64,000 bases of DNA, from the NCBI GenBank assembly GCA_016212515.1, contig JACRFZ010000070.1, forward strand, positions 47,550 through 111,549, given 5' to 3'. A program made the translations under genes and the position numbers. Below, piece after piece: positions 26,351 through 36,565 of this stretch. Within the stretch, counting starts at the first letter, position 1. Each line of letters begins with the position of its first letter. The stretch is from Candidatus Melainabacteria bacterium. GTDB taxonomy: Bacteria; Cyanobacteriota; Vampirovibrionia; Obscuribacterales; Obscuribacteraceae. Below the pieces are notes generated by a model that worked only from the letters and a program-made list of their open reading frames with translations, made no database searches and was not told where the DNA came from.

Positions 26351-27058
26351 ATGTCACAGTCTAAAGACCAAGCCGGACGCTACATTCAAGAGCCTCCCAC
26401 CAAGCGTGGACTATATGATCTCTTCAGCGTAACTCCCTATGTGAGCCCTGAGGCTATCTATGCTCCCACCGTTATCGAGACCACTGCCCGTGGTGAAAGA
26501 GCATTCGATATTTTCTCTCGCCTTTTGAGAGAGCGTATTGTTTTCCTCGGTACACCCATTGACGACATGGTTGCCAACTTGATTGTGGCCCAGCTCCTGC
26601 TTCTGGAAGGCGAAGACCCGGAAAAAGATATCCGTTTGTATATCAATTCTCCCGGTGGTTCCGTCACCGCTGGTCTGGCTATCTATGACACCATCCAGCA
26701 CATTCGCTCCCATGTCTCCACCATCTGCCTCGGCCAGGCCGCCAGTATGGGTGCCTTCCTGCTTTCCGCCGGTAGAAAAGGTAAGAGATTGGCTCTGCCC
26801 CATTCCCGTATCTTGATCCACCAGCCTCTGGGTGGTGCTCAAGGTCAGGCTACCGATATCGAGATTCAAGCCCGCGAGATCATCCGTATCAAGCGCCAGC
26901 TCAACGAACTCATGGCTGAGCACACCGGTCAGTCGGTCAAAACTATCGAGAAAGATACAGACCGCGACAATATCATGACAGCCGAAGAAGCTAAGGAATA
27001 CGGTCTGGTTGATGCCGTCATCACCAAACTGGACCAGACTCCTCTGAGCGCAGTTTAG
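26351..27058 (+). CDS. clpP: ATP-dependent Clp protease proteolytic subunit
   Basis: The ClpP fold is complete: the catalytic Ser lies in [14 protein letters not shown], the His in [13 protein letters not shown], and the Asp follows in [18 protein letters not shown]. The fourteen-subunit barrel degrades proteins fed by ClpX, ClpA or ClpC. At 235 residues it is longer than the ~200 aa norm, with about 30 extra residues before the [23 protein letters not shown] region; such propeptides are often cleaved. ATG at 26351 is preceded by GAGAGGAAA. It lies 160 bases after tig and 267 before clpX, each with its own terminator or gap. Confidence 0.97.
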   Translation: MSQSKDQAGRYIQEPPTKRGLYDLFSVTPYVSPEAIYAPTVIETTARGERAFDIFSRLLRERIVFLGTPIDDMVANLIVAQLLLLEGEDPEKDIRLYINSPGGSVTAGLAIYDTIQHIRSHVSTICLGQAASMGAFLLSAGRKGKRLALPHSRILIHQPLGGAQGQATDIEIQAREIIRIKRQLNELMAEHTGQSVKTIEKDTDRDNIMTAEEAKEYGLVDAVITKLDQTPLSAV

Positions 27059-27070
27059 TCATAATTCGAG

Positions 27071-27095
27071 AAGGAGGGTGGCACACACCCTCCTT
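27071..27095 (+). terminator. Hairpin after clpP
   Basis: AAGGAGGGTG (27071-27080) pairs perfectly with CACCCTCCTT (27086-27095) around GCACA. The T run after it is short (TCTCCTTAC), so termination may be partial, letting some transcripts continue into clpX. Confidence 0.75.
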
Positions 27096-27325
27096 TCTCC
27101 TTACAATTATCTCTTGACGGCCCTTCCTGCTTCTTAATTTGGTAATTGCTCGGCTTTGTGTTTAAGTAGTTAATGAATAGATAGTTGAGCCGCTCGGCTG
27201 TTAAAGTGCTAAGGTACTAAGGTGAATCTAAGTTAAGCCTGAATCAGTAGCGGAGGGATTTAAGGCAGCAAGCGAAAAATTGTGTCACGTAAGCGTTTTA
27301 TTGATGTCCTAGATAGGGAAACTAA

Positions 27326-28624
27326 ATGGCAAAGCAATCGGACAATCGACTCAAGTGCTCGTTTTGTGGCAAGAGTCAGGATCAGGTAAAGAAGCTCATC
27401 GCCGGTCCTGGCGTTTACATATGCGACGAGTGTGTTGACCTTTGCAATGAAATACTCGACGAAGAATTATTCGAAGGTGGAGCGCAGGCTCAACCACAAC
27501 CGGAAACAACCGCTCCTCAGATGGTTGATATTCCAAAACCGCAAGAAATCAAGGCTTTCCTCGACCAGCATATAGTTGGTCAGAGCACTGCCAAGAAGAT
27601 ACTCTCAGTAGCGGTATACAACCACTACAAACGCATATCTCACAACTCCGAGCTTTCGGAGCAAGTTGAAATTCAGAAGTCCAACATCCTTTTGATCGGA
27701 CCCACCGGCTGCGGCAAGACGCTACTTGCGCAGACCCTGGCCAAATTGCTCGATGTTCCTTTTGCGGTAGCCGATGCCACCACCTTGACCGAAGCCGGTT
27801 ATGTGGGTGAAGACGTAGAAAATATTCTTCTGCGCCTCTATCAAGCTGCCGACTACGACATCAAGAAGGCCGAGCGGGGCATCATCTACATCGACGAAAT
27901 CGATAAGATCTCCCGTAAGTCCGAAAACACCAGCATCACCAGAGACGTTTCCGGTGAAGGCGTGCAGCAGGCTCTCCTCAAGATGATTGAGGGCACCCTG
28001 GCCAACGTTCCGCCCCAGGGCGGCCGCAAGCACCCGCACCAGGAATTCATTCAAATCAATACCGCCAACATCCTCTTTGTTTGCGGCGGCGCTTTCGTCG
28101 GACTTGACAAGATTGTAGAAGCCCGCGTTTCCTCCAATCGCTCCATCGGCTTTGGTTCTGAGCGTCCGCTCACAGCCTGGGAGCGGGAGCAACGTTCTTC
28201 CAAGATCTTGAAAGAAACGGCTCCCGATGACCTGCTCAAGTTCGGTCTCATCCCCGAATTCGTCGGTCGTATGCCGGTTACAGCCGTTCTGGAAGCTCTT
28301 GATGTAGACGCCCTGGTACGCATCATGGTGGAGCCCAAAAATGCCATCATCAAGCAGTACCAGCAGCTTCTCGCCCTCGACGGCGTTGAGTTGAAGTTTG
28401 ATCAAGATGCCATCCGTGCCGTGGCAGAAGAAGGCATCAAGCGCAAAACCGGCGCCCGTGCCCTCAGGTCCATCGTGGAAGAGATAATGCTCGACATCAT
28501 GTACGAGGTTCCTTCCCGTACCGACATCAAGGTCTGCCATATCACTAAGGAACTTGTAGAAAAACGATCGACTGCTGAGTTACTTCAGCTTCCAAAGGCT
28601 AAACTTAAGGGTGAGATCGCTTAG
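27326..28624 (+). CDS. clpX: ATP-dependent protease ATP-binding subunit ClpX
   Basis: Residues 1-50 are the zinc-binding domain with Cys at 11, 14, 33 and 36 (CSFCG and ICDECVDLC). The AAA+ module has Walker A GPTGCGKT, Walker [10 protein letters not shown], the pore-loop [12 protein letters not shown], sensor regions ([12 protein letters not shown]) and the ClpP-docking IGF-type loop in NRSIGFGSE. As a hexamer it unfolds tagged substrates and passes them to ClpP. Length of 432 aa is standard. Start ATG follows AGGGAA. The last codon overlaps the first unit of a 14-bp tandem repeat array. A second protein with nearly the same zinc domain is encoded at 32293-33015. Confidence 0.98.
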   Translation: MAKQSDNRLKCSFCGKSQDQVKKLIAGPGVYICDECVDLCNEILDEELFEGGAQAQPQPETTAPQMVDIPKPQEIKAFLDQHIVGQSTAKKILSVAVYNHYKRISHNSELSEQVEIQKSNILLIGPTGCGKTLLAQTLAKLLDVPFAVADATTLTEAGYVGEDVENILLRLYQAADYDIKKAERGIIYIDEIDKISRKSENTSITRDVSGEGVQQALLKMIEGTLANVPPQGGRKHPHQEFIQINTANILFVCGGAFVGLDKIVEARVSSNRSIGFGSERPLTAWEREQRSSKILKETAPDDLLKFGLIPEFVGRMPVTAVLEALDVDALVRIMVEPKNAIIKQYQQLLALDGVELKFDQDAIRAVAEEGIKRKTGARALRSIVEEIMLDIMYEVPSRTDIKVCHITKELVEKRSTAELLQLPKAKLKGEIA

Positions 28625-28706
28625 CTTGAAAAAGTTAGCTTGAAGAAGTTAGCTTGAAGAAGTTAGCTTGAAGAAGTTGGCTTGAGAAAGCTAGCTTGAA
28701 AAAGCC
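28623..28706 (+). repeat. Six-copy 14-bp tandem repeat between clpX and lon
   Basis: Six adjacent units of AGCTTGAAGAAGTT lie at 28623-28636, -28650, -28664, -28678, -28692 and -28706. The three central units are identical; the first and last two carry one to several changes. The unit is 14 bases, not a multiple of three, and the array starts in the clpX stop codon. No spacer pattern exists, so it is not a CRISPR. It probably varies in copy number. Confidence 0.9.
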
Positions 28707-28754
28707 GGGCGATGCTCATACCTACCGACCCGTTAAGCGAGGGTAACTAGCCTT

Positions 28755-31151
28755 ATGGTAGACGTAAGCACTACGGTCTTTCCGCTCATCCCGTTGAGGG
28801 ACGTAGTGGTCTACCCGCAAATGGTCACACCGCTGTTTGTTTCCAGACAGCGGTCCATTGCTGCTCTGGAGCAGGCCTTGATGCGGGATGACCGTCTGGT
28901 GGTTCTGGTTGCACAGAAAGACCCGGAAACGGAAGAGCCCAAGGTGGAGGACCTTTACCAGGTCGGCACCCTGGCGGAAGTGATGCAGATGCTCAAACTG
29001 CCTGACGGCACTGTAAAAGTGCTGGTAGAAGGCTCTTCCCGTATCAATGTGACGGAGTTTTCGGAAGTACCGGAGCATTTCACCGCTTCGGTCTCCTCCA
29101 TCACGGAAGTGGTTACCGACGACGAAGCCACCCGCACCCTTATCAAGATCTCGGTGGATAAGTTCGAGCAGTATGTAAAATCCACCAAGAAAATAAATCC
29201 GGAAAGCTTGCTGGCTGTCTCCGGCATCGGGCAGCCGGGACGGCTGGCCGATATTATTGCTACTTATCTTGGTCTTTCCCTGGCTGAAAGGCAGAAATGC
29301 CTTGAAATTGTAGATTCAACCGAAAGGCTGGAGTACATCGGGCAATTGCTCAGTCGTGAACTGGAACTGGCCGAGCTGGAACAGCAGATTCACGACCGGG
29401 TGCGTTTCAATTTAGAGAAGACTCAGCGCGAGTATTATTTGCGCGAAAAGCTGCGCATCATTCAGGAAGAGCTTTCCTCCGACGGTTCCGAACTGGGCGA
29501 AATCAACGAATACAAGCAGAAAATCAAGAAGAGTAAGATGGCCGGCGTCGCCCTTGAGAAAGCCATGAAGGAACTGGGGCGTCTTGAAAAAATGATGCCG
29601 CAGTCGGCGGAAGCGGCTGTTATTCGCACCTATCTTGATACCCTGGTTTCCCTGCCCTGGGCCAAGCGTTCCCGCGAGTCCATCGACCTGAAAGTGGCCG
29701 ATGAAATACTTGCCGAAGATCACTACGGTCTTGAGAAAGTGAAAGAACGTATTCTGGAATACCTGGCCGTGCGTAAGCTGGCCAAAGAGCCTACCGGCAC
29801 CATTCTCTGTCTGGTCGGCCCTCCCGGTGTGGGTAAGACCAGTCTGGTCAAGTCTATCGCCCGGGCTATGAACAGGCAGTTTGCCCGTATCAGCCTGGGG
29901 GGCGTATCCGATGAATCTGAGATTCGCGGACACCGTCGCACTTATATTGGCGCCATGCCCGGTCGTATTTTGCAAGCCGTCAAACAAGCCGGCACCAAAA
30001 ACCCGGTCATTTTGCTAGATGAAATCGAGAAAATGACTAGAAGTTATCAGGGCGATCCCATGGCGGCCATGCTGGAAGTACTGGACCCAGATCAAAACGA
30101 CAGCTTTACCGACCATTATTTAGATGCGCCTTTTTCCCTTTCGGAAGTGGTCTTCGTGGCCACCGCCAATACCCTTGATTATGTGCCGAAGCCCCTCTAT
30201 GACCGTCTGGAAGTCATACCGCTTTCCGGTTATACGGAAGAGGAGAAGCTCTCCATCGCCGAGCAGCATATTATTCCCAAGACTTTGAAGAAGCACGGTT
30301 TGACTTCTAAAGAGTTGAAAGTGCCGGCAGCGGCAGTTCGCCGTATCATTCAGGAGTACACCAGAGAAGCCGGAGTGCGCTCCCTGGAGCGTAATATCGC
30401 CAGTATCTGCCGCAAGGTGGCGGCGCTTATTGTGCGCGGCGAAGTTGAATCACTCAAGCTCGCACCAAATGCGGTGCCGAAGTATCTGGGGCCGCCCCGG
30501 GTGGTGCGTGAAAATGAAGTCAAAGGTCCGCAAGTGGGCATAGTCACGGGTCTTGCCTGGACCGAGACCGGCGGTGAGACTCTTTCAATTGAAGTGAATA
30601 TTATGCCCGGCAAGGGCAATCTGCAGTTGACCGGCCAACTGGGCGACGTCATGAAAGAGTCTGCCCAGGCTGCTTTCAGTTATATTCGCAGCCATGCTGA
30701 AAGGCTCGGGCTTTCCCCCACCTTCCAGGACGCCATCGATATTCACATTCATATTCCCGAAGGGGCCACCCCTAAAGACGGACCCTCGGCCGGTGCGGCC
30801 ATGTGCTGCGCCATGGTCTCCGCCTTGAGCAAGAAACCTACCCGGGGCAATTTAGCCATGACCGGTGAAATTACCTTGAGGGGAAGGGTGCTGGCCATAG
30901 GCGGTCTGAAGGAGAAGATTCTGGCGGCGGTGAGAGCCGGCATTAAGACAGTCATCTTCCCCCGCACCAACGAGAAAGATCTGCAGGATCTGCCTGATTA
31001 CGTCAAAGACAAAGTAGAACTGGTGCCGGTGGCCCATCTCGATGAAGTCTTCGCTATCGTCTTCAAAGGTGCGGCCAAGTCGCCCAAGCCCAGCGGTAAA
31101 GCTCGCGCCGTACCGTCAACCAGGCGCAGCGCTCTTGGGCGCGTAAAGTAA
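28755..31151 (+). CDS. lon: ATP-dependent protease La (Lon)
   Basis: A 798-residue LonA with the N-terminal substrate domain ([19 protein letters not shown] at the start), a long helical linker (residues about 180-280), the AAA+ module with [10 protein letters not shown] and [10 protein letters not shown], and the serine-lysine protease domain with Ser in [11 protein letters not shown] and Lys in [11 protein letters not shown]. It degrades damaged and regulatory proteins in the cytoplasm. The C-terminus has a short basic tail ([14 protein letters not shown]). ATG at 28755 follows GAGGG. The gene is downstream of clpX across the 14-bp array, and the next gene starts six bases after its stop. 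Confidence 0.98.
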   Translation: MVDVSTTVFPLIPLRDVVVYPQMVTPLFVSRQRSIAALEQALMRDDRLVVLVAQKDPETEEPKVEDLYQVGTLAEVMQMLKLPDGTVKVLVEGSSRINVTEFSEVPEHFTASVSSITEVVTDDEATRTLIKISVDKFEQYVKSTKKINPESLLAVSGIGQPGRLADIIATYLGLSLAERQKCLEIVDSTERLEYIGQLLSRELELAELEQQIHDRVRFNLEKTQREYYLREKLRIIQEELSSDGSELGEINEYKQKIKKSKMAGVALEKAMKELGRLEKMMPQSAEAAVIRTYLDTLVSLPWAKRSRESIDLKVADEILAEDHYGLEKVKERILEYLAVRKLAKEPTGTILCLVGPPGVGKTSLVKSIARAMNRQFARISLGGVSDESEIRGHRRTYIGAMPGRILQAVKQAGTKNPVILLDEIEKMTRSYQGDPMAAMLEVLDPDQNDSFTDHYLDAPFSLSEVVFVATANTLDYVPKPLYDRLEVIPLSGYTEEEKLSIAEQHIIPKTLKKHGLTSKELKVPAAAVRRIIQEYTREAGVRSLERNIASICRKVAALIVRGEVESLKLAPNAVPKYLGPPRVVRENEVKGPQVGIVTGLAWTETGGETLSIEVNIMPGKGNLQLTGQLGDVMKESAQAAFSYIRSHAERLGLSPTFQDAIDIHIHIPEGATPKDGPSAGAAMCCAMVSALSKKPTRGNLAMTGEITLRGRVLAIGGLKEKILAAVRAGIKTVIFPRTNEKDLQDLPDYVKDKVELVPVAHLDEVFAIVFKGAAKSPKPSGKARAVPSTRRSALGRVK

Positions 31152-31157
31152 TAACCT

Positions 31158-32063
31158 ATGTTGAATCCCGACGGGACGAAATTGGTCTTGCCGATTTCCG
31201 TCCACGGGCTTGCTTTGCTTTTGCTTTCAGGTCCTTGTCTGGCTGTCCTGTTTAGTGGTTTAGCAATTTTTCCGGGAGCGGGTTTATCGCCTGCTTTTGC
31301 TGCCGAGAGTAAAATCAAGTTGCAGATGCAAAAGCCGCAGTTCGATAGTCTTGCTGCCCACAGTAAGACCGTGAAGCCGGTGCCGACTTTTCTCAGGGGC
31401 GGGCTCAAAATCACCGATGCAGAACTTGAGAGCATGCTCTCGGCAGAGCCTGCCAATGACTGGTTCAAAATACCCGCCTGGCTTGCCGGCAAGTGGAAGT
31501 ACTACGAGGGCGAAGTCTTGAGCTTTCAGGACCTGCGCACCGGCAGTAAGTTCAGCGAGTTCTATGTCAGTCACGAAGATACTACCAGAGACTGGGGCTA
31601 TCAGCGGGACGGGGCCGGTGCCTACTGGCAGTTTCAAGATTCGCCCAGTTCGGTGCAAACCCGCAAAGACGAGAAGATCATTCTCTACACCAGAAACAAG
31701 AATGAACCCCTCTCACTTACGGACGATGAGCTTGTCTGCCGCATGTTCTATACCTATTCAACCCTGGAGCCGGTCACTTTGAAAGTGCTCAAAACCTATC
31801 AGAGCGAAAATATCGTGGTCTTTCGCAAAGCCGGTGATGACGAGATTCGCCGCGATATGTCTTCTAAGATTTTCGATGAAGACGGGGTGCCGCTCTCTTT
31901 GAGCACTTCTTACAGCCTGGCCCGGCGCATGACTCCCTTTTCTCCCATCAATTCCGTGAGGGGCCTCAACACAAAAGCCCTCTTTCGTAAGTTCCTTACT
32001 GCTCACGGCATGAGAGAGCTCTTGCCGGCGCCGGGGCAGGATGAAGATTTTGAGATCTGGTGA
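31158..32063 (+). CDS. Secreted protein of unknown function after lon
   Basis: The N-terminus (residues 10-45) contains a signal peptide-like hydrophobic run (LALLLLSGPCLAVLFSGLAIF) ending near SPAFAAES. The mature part of ~255 residues has many aromatic and charged residues with beta character: IPAWLAGKWKYYEGEV, GAYWQFQDSPSSVQ, ELVCRMFYTYSTLEP and a late charged helical tail. No recognised domain. Its start is six bases from the lon stop, so co-transcription is likely although one product is cytosolic and the other exported. Converges on the zinc-domain gene across a repeat-bearing gap. Confidence 0.6.
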   Translation: MLNPDGTKLVLPISVHGLALLLLSGPCLAVLFSGLAIFPGAGLSPAFAAESKIKLQMQKPQFDSLAAHSKTVKPVPTFLRGGLKITDAELESMLSAEPANDWFKIPAWLAGKWKYYEGEVLSFQDLRTGSKFSEFYVSHEDTTRDWGYQRDGAGAYWQFQDSPSSVQTRKDEKIILYTRNKNEPLSLTDDELVCRMFYTYSTLEPVTLKVLKTYQSENIVVFRKAGDDEIRRDMSSKIFDEDGVPLSLSTSYSLARRMTPFSPINSVRGLNTKALFRKFLTAHGMRELLPAPGQDEDFEIW

Positions 32064-32115
32064 GTCCGCCCCTACTATTCTCCCGCACTATTCCCTTGAA
32101 AAATGAGGCGCACAA

Positions 32116-32259
32116 GAAATTCGCCATAATTTCGCTCATTAGTGCTGCAAGGTTCGCGTTTTTCGAGTAATAAGCGAAATTCCGCATAATTTCGCTTATT
32201 ACTGCAGCAAGCTTCGCGCTTTTAAAGTTTTAAGCGAAATTCCACATAATTTCGCCTAC
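32116..32259. repeat. 60-bp repeat array with perfect 16-bp inverted repeat
   Basis: A 60-base unit is repeated about 2.4 times, beginning GAAATT at 32116, 32176 and 32236 (the first one shows small changes). Within it AGTAATAAGCGAAATT (32166-32181) is exactly complementary to AATTTCGCTTATTACT (32188-32203) around the six-base loop CCGCAT. GCGAAATT/AATTTCGC recurs in the third unit. The array lies between two convergent genes, where a two-way terminator would be expected, but the unit repetition suggests a REP/MITE-like element. Confidence 0.85.
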
Positions 32260-32292
32260 GCCTCTATTTTTACTTGAGAGGGTAGGGTGCCT

Positions 32293-33015
32293 TTAAGTTG
32301 GTTCCCCTGTGCTGCCTTCCTGACCGACAATTGTTTCAGTCAGAGAGTCAAGCAGGTAGTCGGCTTCAAACGTGCGATTGAGCTTTATGTAGAGTTTGAT
32401 CAGCCTGGTTGTGGCTTTGAAAATGGCAGTCTTGTCGAATTGATCATCTTTCGAGGCAATCTCCAGATACCATTCCAGAACGCCGGCTGCTAGATGGTAT
32501 TGGTCATTTGCATAATAAAGATTTGCCAGCGTGCGCAGGGGGCTGAGCAACTCGGGGTTGCCGTTGCCCAGGCACTGCTCTTTCAGGCAGAGCAGTGCTC
32601 GCAAGATAGGCTCTGCTTCATATGTGATTTTATTTTGTAAGTCGTAGTCTATCAGTGCTTCTAGGGCGCTGGCGGCACTTTCTACAAGCTTCTGTCGTTC
32701 GGGATTTGCTCCCGGAGCCGGTTCACCGCGCCAGTCGTCTTTAGTCAACCAAGCGATGTAGCGCAGGTCGGCACTGTAAAAAGATACGGCAGAGCCTTCC
32801 GGCTCGTCCAGGTTCTTTCTTCTCCTTCCCTTCTGTGTCCCGGTACCTGTCTCGATGTTTTCATCATCCAATATTTCATTGCAGAGGTCGACGCACTCGT
32901 TGCAAATATAGACACCCCGACCGGCGATAATTTTGCTTACCTGATCTTGTGTTTTGCCGCAGAATGAACACTTTAGCTGGTTGTCCGAAGTCTGCTTGGA
33001 TTCATTCTTGGGCAT
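32293..33015 (-). CDS. ClpX-type zinc-binding domain fused to TPR-like helical domain (no AAA+)
   Basis: Residues 14-52 are nearly the ClpX zinc domain: Cys at 16, 19, 38 and 41, and 33 of 39 positions identical to the local ClpX (residues 9-47). After this, where ClpX would have its ATPase, there is a basic linker (GRRRKN), a 65-residue variable region and TPR-like helical pairs ([52 protein letters not shown]) to residue 240. No Walker motif or IGF loop exists, so it cannot unfold or dock ClpP. The ClpX zinc domain dimerises and binds adaptors, so this protein may mix with ClpX or carry adaptor specificity (inference). A strong AGGGAGG site precedes ATG. Confidence 0.9.
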   Translation of the reverse strand: MPKNESKQTSDNQLKCSFCGKTQDQVSKIIAGRGVYICNECVDLCNEILDDENIETGTGTQKGRRRKNLDEPEGSAVSFYSADLRYIAWLTKDDWRGEPAPGANPERQKLVESAASALEALIDYDLQNKITYEAEPILRALLCLKEQCLGNGNPELLSPLRTLANLYYANDQYHLAAGVLEWYLEIASKDDQFDKTAIFKATTRLIKLYIKLNRTFEADYLLDSLTETIVGQEGSTGEPT

Positions 33016-33113
33016 CGCCGTTACCTCCCTTGATCTGAAATGTTTTGTTGCAGGTATTTTGCTGAAAGTAGGCTGCTCAGACTTTTTTTCAGCGATTGCT
33101 TCTCGTCTGACAA

Positions 33114-34421
33114 TTAGAGATTGTCGTCACCCTCGGGCGGTGGCATGTTTTCGTCCTGGTCCGCCTCGACCGGCCCGCTTGTGTCGCCGAAGGCCATGAT
33201 GGCGGCTGTCTTGGCGATGCCATAGATTGGGGGCTTGCGCAGGTTGCAGAGCGCCACCACCGCCGAATTGCTTTCGGGCAAAATAATGATGATTGACGCT
33301 ACGCCAGGTGTGCCGCCGTTTTTGACGACCTGGTATTGGCCGCCCAGGTTTTTATTGGGACCGGCAGCCCAGCCAAAGGCCCAGTTATTCGGCTTGCCCG
33401 TGCTGAGCGGCGGGCGATCATACCAGAGTGTTTTGTAGGCTTGTTCCGAGAGCATGCGCCGCGACATGAGACCAAGGGTGTAGCGCACCACGTCGTTGCT
33501 TGTGCTGGCCAGCATGCCTGCAGCAAAGGAGACCGCCGGGCTTTTGTATTCCACCGGTCTGAGGCGCCCTTTACCCATGTTGTCGGTATAGCCCTGGGCC
33601 ACCCGACCGGTATTTTGCAGGAGAACGGTAGTAGCGGTGCTGTTCATCTGCAGGGGCGCGAAAATGATTTCATTCAATAGTTCCAGATAACGTTTACCGC
33701 TGGCCTTGACCAGCACGGAGCCTACCAGTCGGGTGCTGAAATTGGAATATAGATACTGGGAGCCCGGTTCCGAAACAAGCGGCGTATGCACCAGAATATC
33801 CAACTGATCTTTCCAGTCTACTTCAGGAGTTACTTTGTCTGAAACGCCTGCGGTCATTGATGCCAACTGTCTGACGGTAAGCTTCTGGTAGGGGCGGGTC
33901 AAGCCCTCCAGGTATTTGTCCAGTGTGTCATCGAGCCCTACCAGTCCTTTATCGGCCAGGTAGAGCAGGGCGTGACTGGTGAAGGCCTTGGTGACGGAGG
34001 CCAAACCAAATACGGTGTCATTGGTGACTGGAATCTGGCGCTCCAGATCGGCATAGCCGTAGCATTTCTGAAAAACTACCGTGCCTGATTTGATGACGGC
34101 CAGGGTGTAGCCGGGCACGTTGAGAGACTGCATGCGTTCTTGAATCATGGCATCGATACGAGCCAGTCTCTGCGGCATATCGCTTGAGTTTGGCAGCTGT
34201 TGCGGCGGTGAAGCAGCCGCGAAGTTGTTAGAGGGGGCGAAGTTACGAGCCGGAGCAAAATTCGTTTGCGGGGCACCATTGCCGAAATCGATGTTGCGTG
34301 GATTCTTGCGCGTCTGCGGAGGACCCCAACCGTCTTGCGCCACAGCCGGAACGAGAGGAAGAGAGCCTTGTGCTGTGCAGAGGAGCATTGCCGCCGCCGC
34401 CGCCACCGAATGTAGTTTCAT
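33114..34421 (-). CDS. Secreted serine hydrolase of the class C beta-lactamase family
   Basis: A signal peptide spans about residues 1-29 ([15 protein letters not shown]...). A Pro/Asn/Ala-rich linker follows, then the beta-lactamase fold with SVTK at 142-145 (SxxK catalytic Ser and Lys) and YSN at 225-227 (YxN). The third motif, in [16 protein letters not shown], has HG/KTG replaced by NGGTPG. Such proteins are D-aminopeptidases, esterases or penicillin-binding enzymes; true resistance enzymes are only a small part of the family, so no resistance role is claimed. The start overlaps the DUF4239 stop (TAATG), so the two are likely in one operon. Confidence 0.9.
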   Translation of the reverse strand: MKLHSVAAAAAMLLCTAQGSLPLVPAVAQDGWGPPQTRKNPRNIDFGNGAPQTNFAPARNFAPSNNFAAASPPQQLPNSSDMPQRLARIDAMIQERMQSLNVPGYTLAVIKSGTVVFQKCYGYADLERQIPVTNDTVFGLASVTKAFTSHALLYLADKGLVGLDDTLDKYLEGLTRPYQKLTVRQLASMTAGVSDKVTPEVDWKDQLDILVHTPLVSEPGSQYLYSNFSTRLVGSVLVKASGKRYLELLNEIIFAPLQMNSTATTVLLQNTGRVAQGYTDNMGKGRLRPVEYKSPAVSFAAGMLASTSNDVVRYTLGLMSRRMLSEQAYKTLWYDRPPLSTGKPNNWAFGWAAGPNKNLGGQYQVVKNGGTPGVASIIIILPESNSAVVALCNLRKPPIYGIAKTAAIMAFGDTSGPVEADQDENMPPPEGDDNL

Positions 34422-35326
34422 TATTTCCCTTCCTCTTTTCCCTTCTTGCTGTTCTCTTGCTTGCTCGTTGTGCCGGCGGAAGTACCGTTTGCTTGCGCGG
34501 GCGTCTCGGCAGAGGCGGGTTTCGAGTTTTCTGAGCGAGCGGCAGAGTCTGGTTTGGGCTCGCCGTCTTTGAACCAGTTGGCATTGAAGCTGAAGCCGAA
34601 ACCTGCCTCCTTGGCCCCCAGTTCAGGACGATATGGGTTCTGACAAACATAAATCAGGTAGATGTTCATGGACAGGAAGATTGCAACGAAAGCGGTCATG
34701 AGCGTTTGGGTCAATAGGCTCTCCACGAAGAAGAAGTAGGTGAAGAGCACGATCATGACGCCACCGGCAATTAAGACCGACCAGAGCACCGGGGAAAGCT
34801 GGCTTTTAGCAGCTACCATGCGATACTTTCTGGCGTCGGACAACTCTTCAAGATCGTCCAGCATGCGAGCATAGCATTCTTTGTCGTTATCGTTATGGGG
34901 TACATAAGCGGTGACGTCCTGCCAGAGGTGTCTATAGGGAGCTACTGTTCCCTCCTTTTCTTCACCTTCTTCCACCCTGGCCCAGTCCTGAGAACTGGCT
35001 ATGGTGGCGTATTCGTAAAGGTCCTGACGAATTTTCCGGCGGCAGGGTTCATCGAAAGTTCTGGATAGATGATAGATGTTGGTGAGCATGTTCGCCTCGG
35101 TAACTGCCATCTGGCTGGCAGTGTCCACCTTGGCCTGAGCGCTGACCACGATCAATCCGACCAAGATGGCGTAGAGTGTGCCCACGATGGCAAGCAAATA
35201 GCCTCCCACTTCATGGCTGGCTTCCAGAGCTTCCCGTCTAGCCTTCCTTCTGACCACGGCCATGCCTAGAAGCGAGATTGTCGTAGTTCCGCCGACTATG
35301 GAAAGGAAGTCCGTGAGAGCATTCAT
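34421..35326 (-). CDS. DUF4239 (bestrophin-like) membrane protein
   Basis: ATG at 35326 is preferred to the upstream GTG/ATG frame start at 35419 because the family begins just before the first helix (NALTDFLSIVGGTTTISLL). Helices occur at about residues 5-22, 42-65, and a pair near 180-230 (SVLIAGGVMIVLFTYFFFVE; TAFVAIFLSMNIYLIYV), with a large cytoplasmic or periplasmic helical loop between. The pattern matches DUF4239, proposed to be bestrophin-like. A Pro/Ala/Ser-rich tail follows. It shares the helix pair FTYFF-VE...MNIYLI with the protein at 53649. Gene overlaps the hydrolase start by one base. Confidence 0.85.
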   Translation of the reverse strand: MNALTDFLSIVGGTTTISLLGMAVVRRKARREALEASHEVGGYLLAIVGTLYAILVGLIVVSAQAKVDTASQMAVTEANMLTNIYHLSRTFDEPCRRKIRQDLYEYATIASSQDWARVEEGEEKEGTVAPYRHLWQDVTAYVPHNDNDKECYARMLDDLEELSDARKYRMVAAKSQLSPVLWSVLIAGGVMIVLFTYFFFVESLLTQTLMTAFVAIFLSMNIYLIYVCQNPYRPELGAKEAGFGFSFNANWFKDGEPKPDSAARSENSKPASAETPAQANGTSAGTTSKQENSKKGKEEGK

Positions 35327-35624
35327 TGGTTTACCATTTTCCTGTCGTTGGGCTTCGCTGGTTTTCAGGCTCAAAAGAGAGACATGGGCGCCCTTGCAGG
35401 GCATGAGCCGCCTGAGCAAAGTGAAATACTACAGGCTTGTCCTCATTCCCTGCAAGCCTGACGGCAGAAACACAGCTATATCAATAATCTTGACATTGTG
35501 CCATAATGAAATTGTGTCCGGCATTATTGGATTTCTCCGGACGAAGCATTTAAAACTTATGAGGCCGGTTGAGCCCGGTAAAGTCTACTCAAAATCCTCG
35601 GGTGATCTACCAAAGAGAGGGTTT

Positions 35625-36098
35625 ATGAACGCTTTGACACCAAATATAGTTACGCCATCTTCAGGCAGTTGCCGGATCGAGGCCCATCCCTGGAACACTT
35701 TCACCGCCACGAGAAATCGCATGGCATCCAATTGTGCCAGCAGTCCAACTTTGCTAAGCAAACTGGCGGAGCGGTTGGATTATTCTGTGCAGACCCGAGT
35801 GGCAGAGAATGACAGCACCGATAGCGCTACCCTTGAAAGGCTTTCTCGAAGCGATTCAAGCGAGGTAAGAGCGGCGGTTGCTCAGAACGAACATACTCTG
35901 CGCTCTACAGTTCTTGCTCTGTCTGAAGACCGAAGCAGCGATGTTCGTTATGCCCTGGCTGAAAACGCCTGCACCAACATGGCTTTATTGGAATCACTCT
36001 CTCTGGATGAAAACCCTTATGTGCAAGGGCGAGCGATCCGGACAAAGGCGAGAGTGCTGGCCGACGAAGCCTATCTCACCGCTTGCGGGAGGGCTTGA
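35625..36098 (+). CDS. Leucine-rich variant (LRV) repeat protein
   Basis: ATG at 35625 follows GAGAGGG and is preferred to the much longer frame from 35262, which overlaps the DUF4239 gene. Residues about 30-150 hold four LRV-type repeats with the pattern SPTLLSKLAERLDYSVQTRVAEN, DSATLERLSRSDSSEVRAAVAQN, STVLALSEDRSSDVRYALAEN and NMALLESLSLDENPYVQGRA, each about 24 residues of two helices. LRV proteins form an open solenoid used in protein binding. There is no Cys-rich N-terminal cluster as in VnfA-type LRV. The following gene begins two bases after the stop, so translation is coupled. Confidence 0.8.
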   Translation: MNALTPNIVTPSSGSCRIEAHPWNTFTATRNRMASNCASSPTLLSKLAERLDYSVQTRVAENDSTDSATLERLSRSDSSEVRAAVAQNEHTLRSTVLALSEDRSSDVRYALAENACTNMALLESLSLDENPYVQGRAIRTKARVLADEAYLTACGRA

Positions 36099-36100
36099 AT

Positions 36101-36535
36101 ATGCACCCTACTACAACCAACACGCCTGGCCTGGCCGTCCATATCGATGCCTTCTGGCAGTCCATACTTGAGTTTTTCGGACTGGCCAGACCGCGGCCTC
36201 GGGCGGCGGTCTCCTCTCGGACAGTTATTTCCCTTGCCGATCTATCCGCCATGTCCGAGCACGGGCAATTGTTCCTTGCCTATTGGCTGGTTCGAAATCA
36301 GCCACTTGTGACCATTATCAACGGCGACACGGACGTGACGGAGTTGCTAGCTCAAAACTGGCTGGTCAATTCACAGTGTTCGACTATCGGTGTATCGGAA
36401 TATCGCTTTAGACCTGAGGTCTGGCAGCAATTGACGAAGCTTGCCGACGGTGAGCAGTTTTTGACTGCGGCAAGACTTCGGAGATTGCGGTCCTATATTC
36501 AGGGTAAGAGCGCTCTTTATCCCTGGCTCTGGTAG
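36101..36535 (+). CDS. Hypothetical protein, translationally coupled to LRV gene
   Basis: ATG at 36101, with GCGGGAGGG upstream inside the LRV gene, gives 144 residues. Residues 1-55 are hydrophobic-to-basic, then a winged-helix-like order follows: ISLADLSAMSEHGQLFLAYWLVRNQPLVTI, TDVTELLAQNWLV, EYRFRPEVWQQLTKL. This order of two helices, a strand and a helix resembles the C-terminal domain of superinfection-exclusion B-type proteins, but similarity is weak and by eye. No membrane helix is clear. It is probably co-expressed with the LRV protein and may bind it. Confidence 0.65.
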   Translation: MHPTTTNTPGLAVHIDAFWQSILEFFGLARPRPRAAVSSRTVISLADLSAMSEHGQLFLAYWLVRNQPLVTIINGDTDVTELLAQNWLVNSQCSTIGVSEYRFRPEVWQQLTKLADGEQFLTAARLRRLRSYIQGKSALYPWLW

Positions 36536-36565
36536 CTATTTAAATTTGGAAGCGGAGGTTGAATT

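Noticed and set aside
28623..28706. CRISPR array
   Set aside because: The units are directly adjacent with no spacers, and no cas gene is present.
33114..34421. Beta-lactam resistance gene
   Set aside because: The fold is shared by many peptidases and esterases, and the third motif is altered; resistance cannot be inferred.
35262..35624. Longer N-terminus for the LRV gene
   Set aside because: It overlaps the divergent DUF4239 gene and has no ribosome site, while ATG at 35625 follows GAGAGGG.
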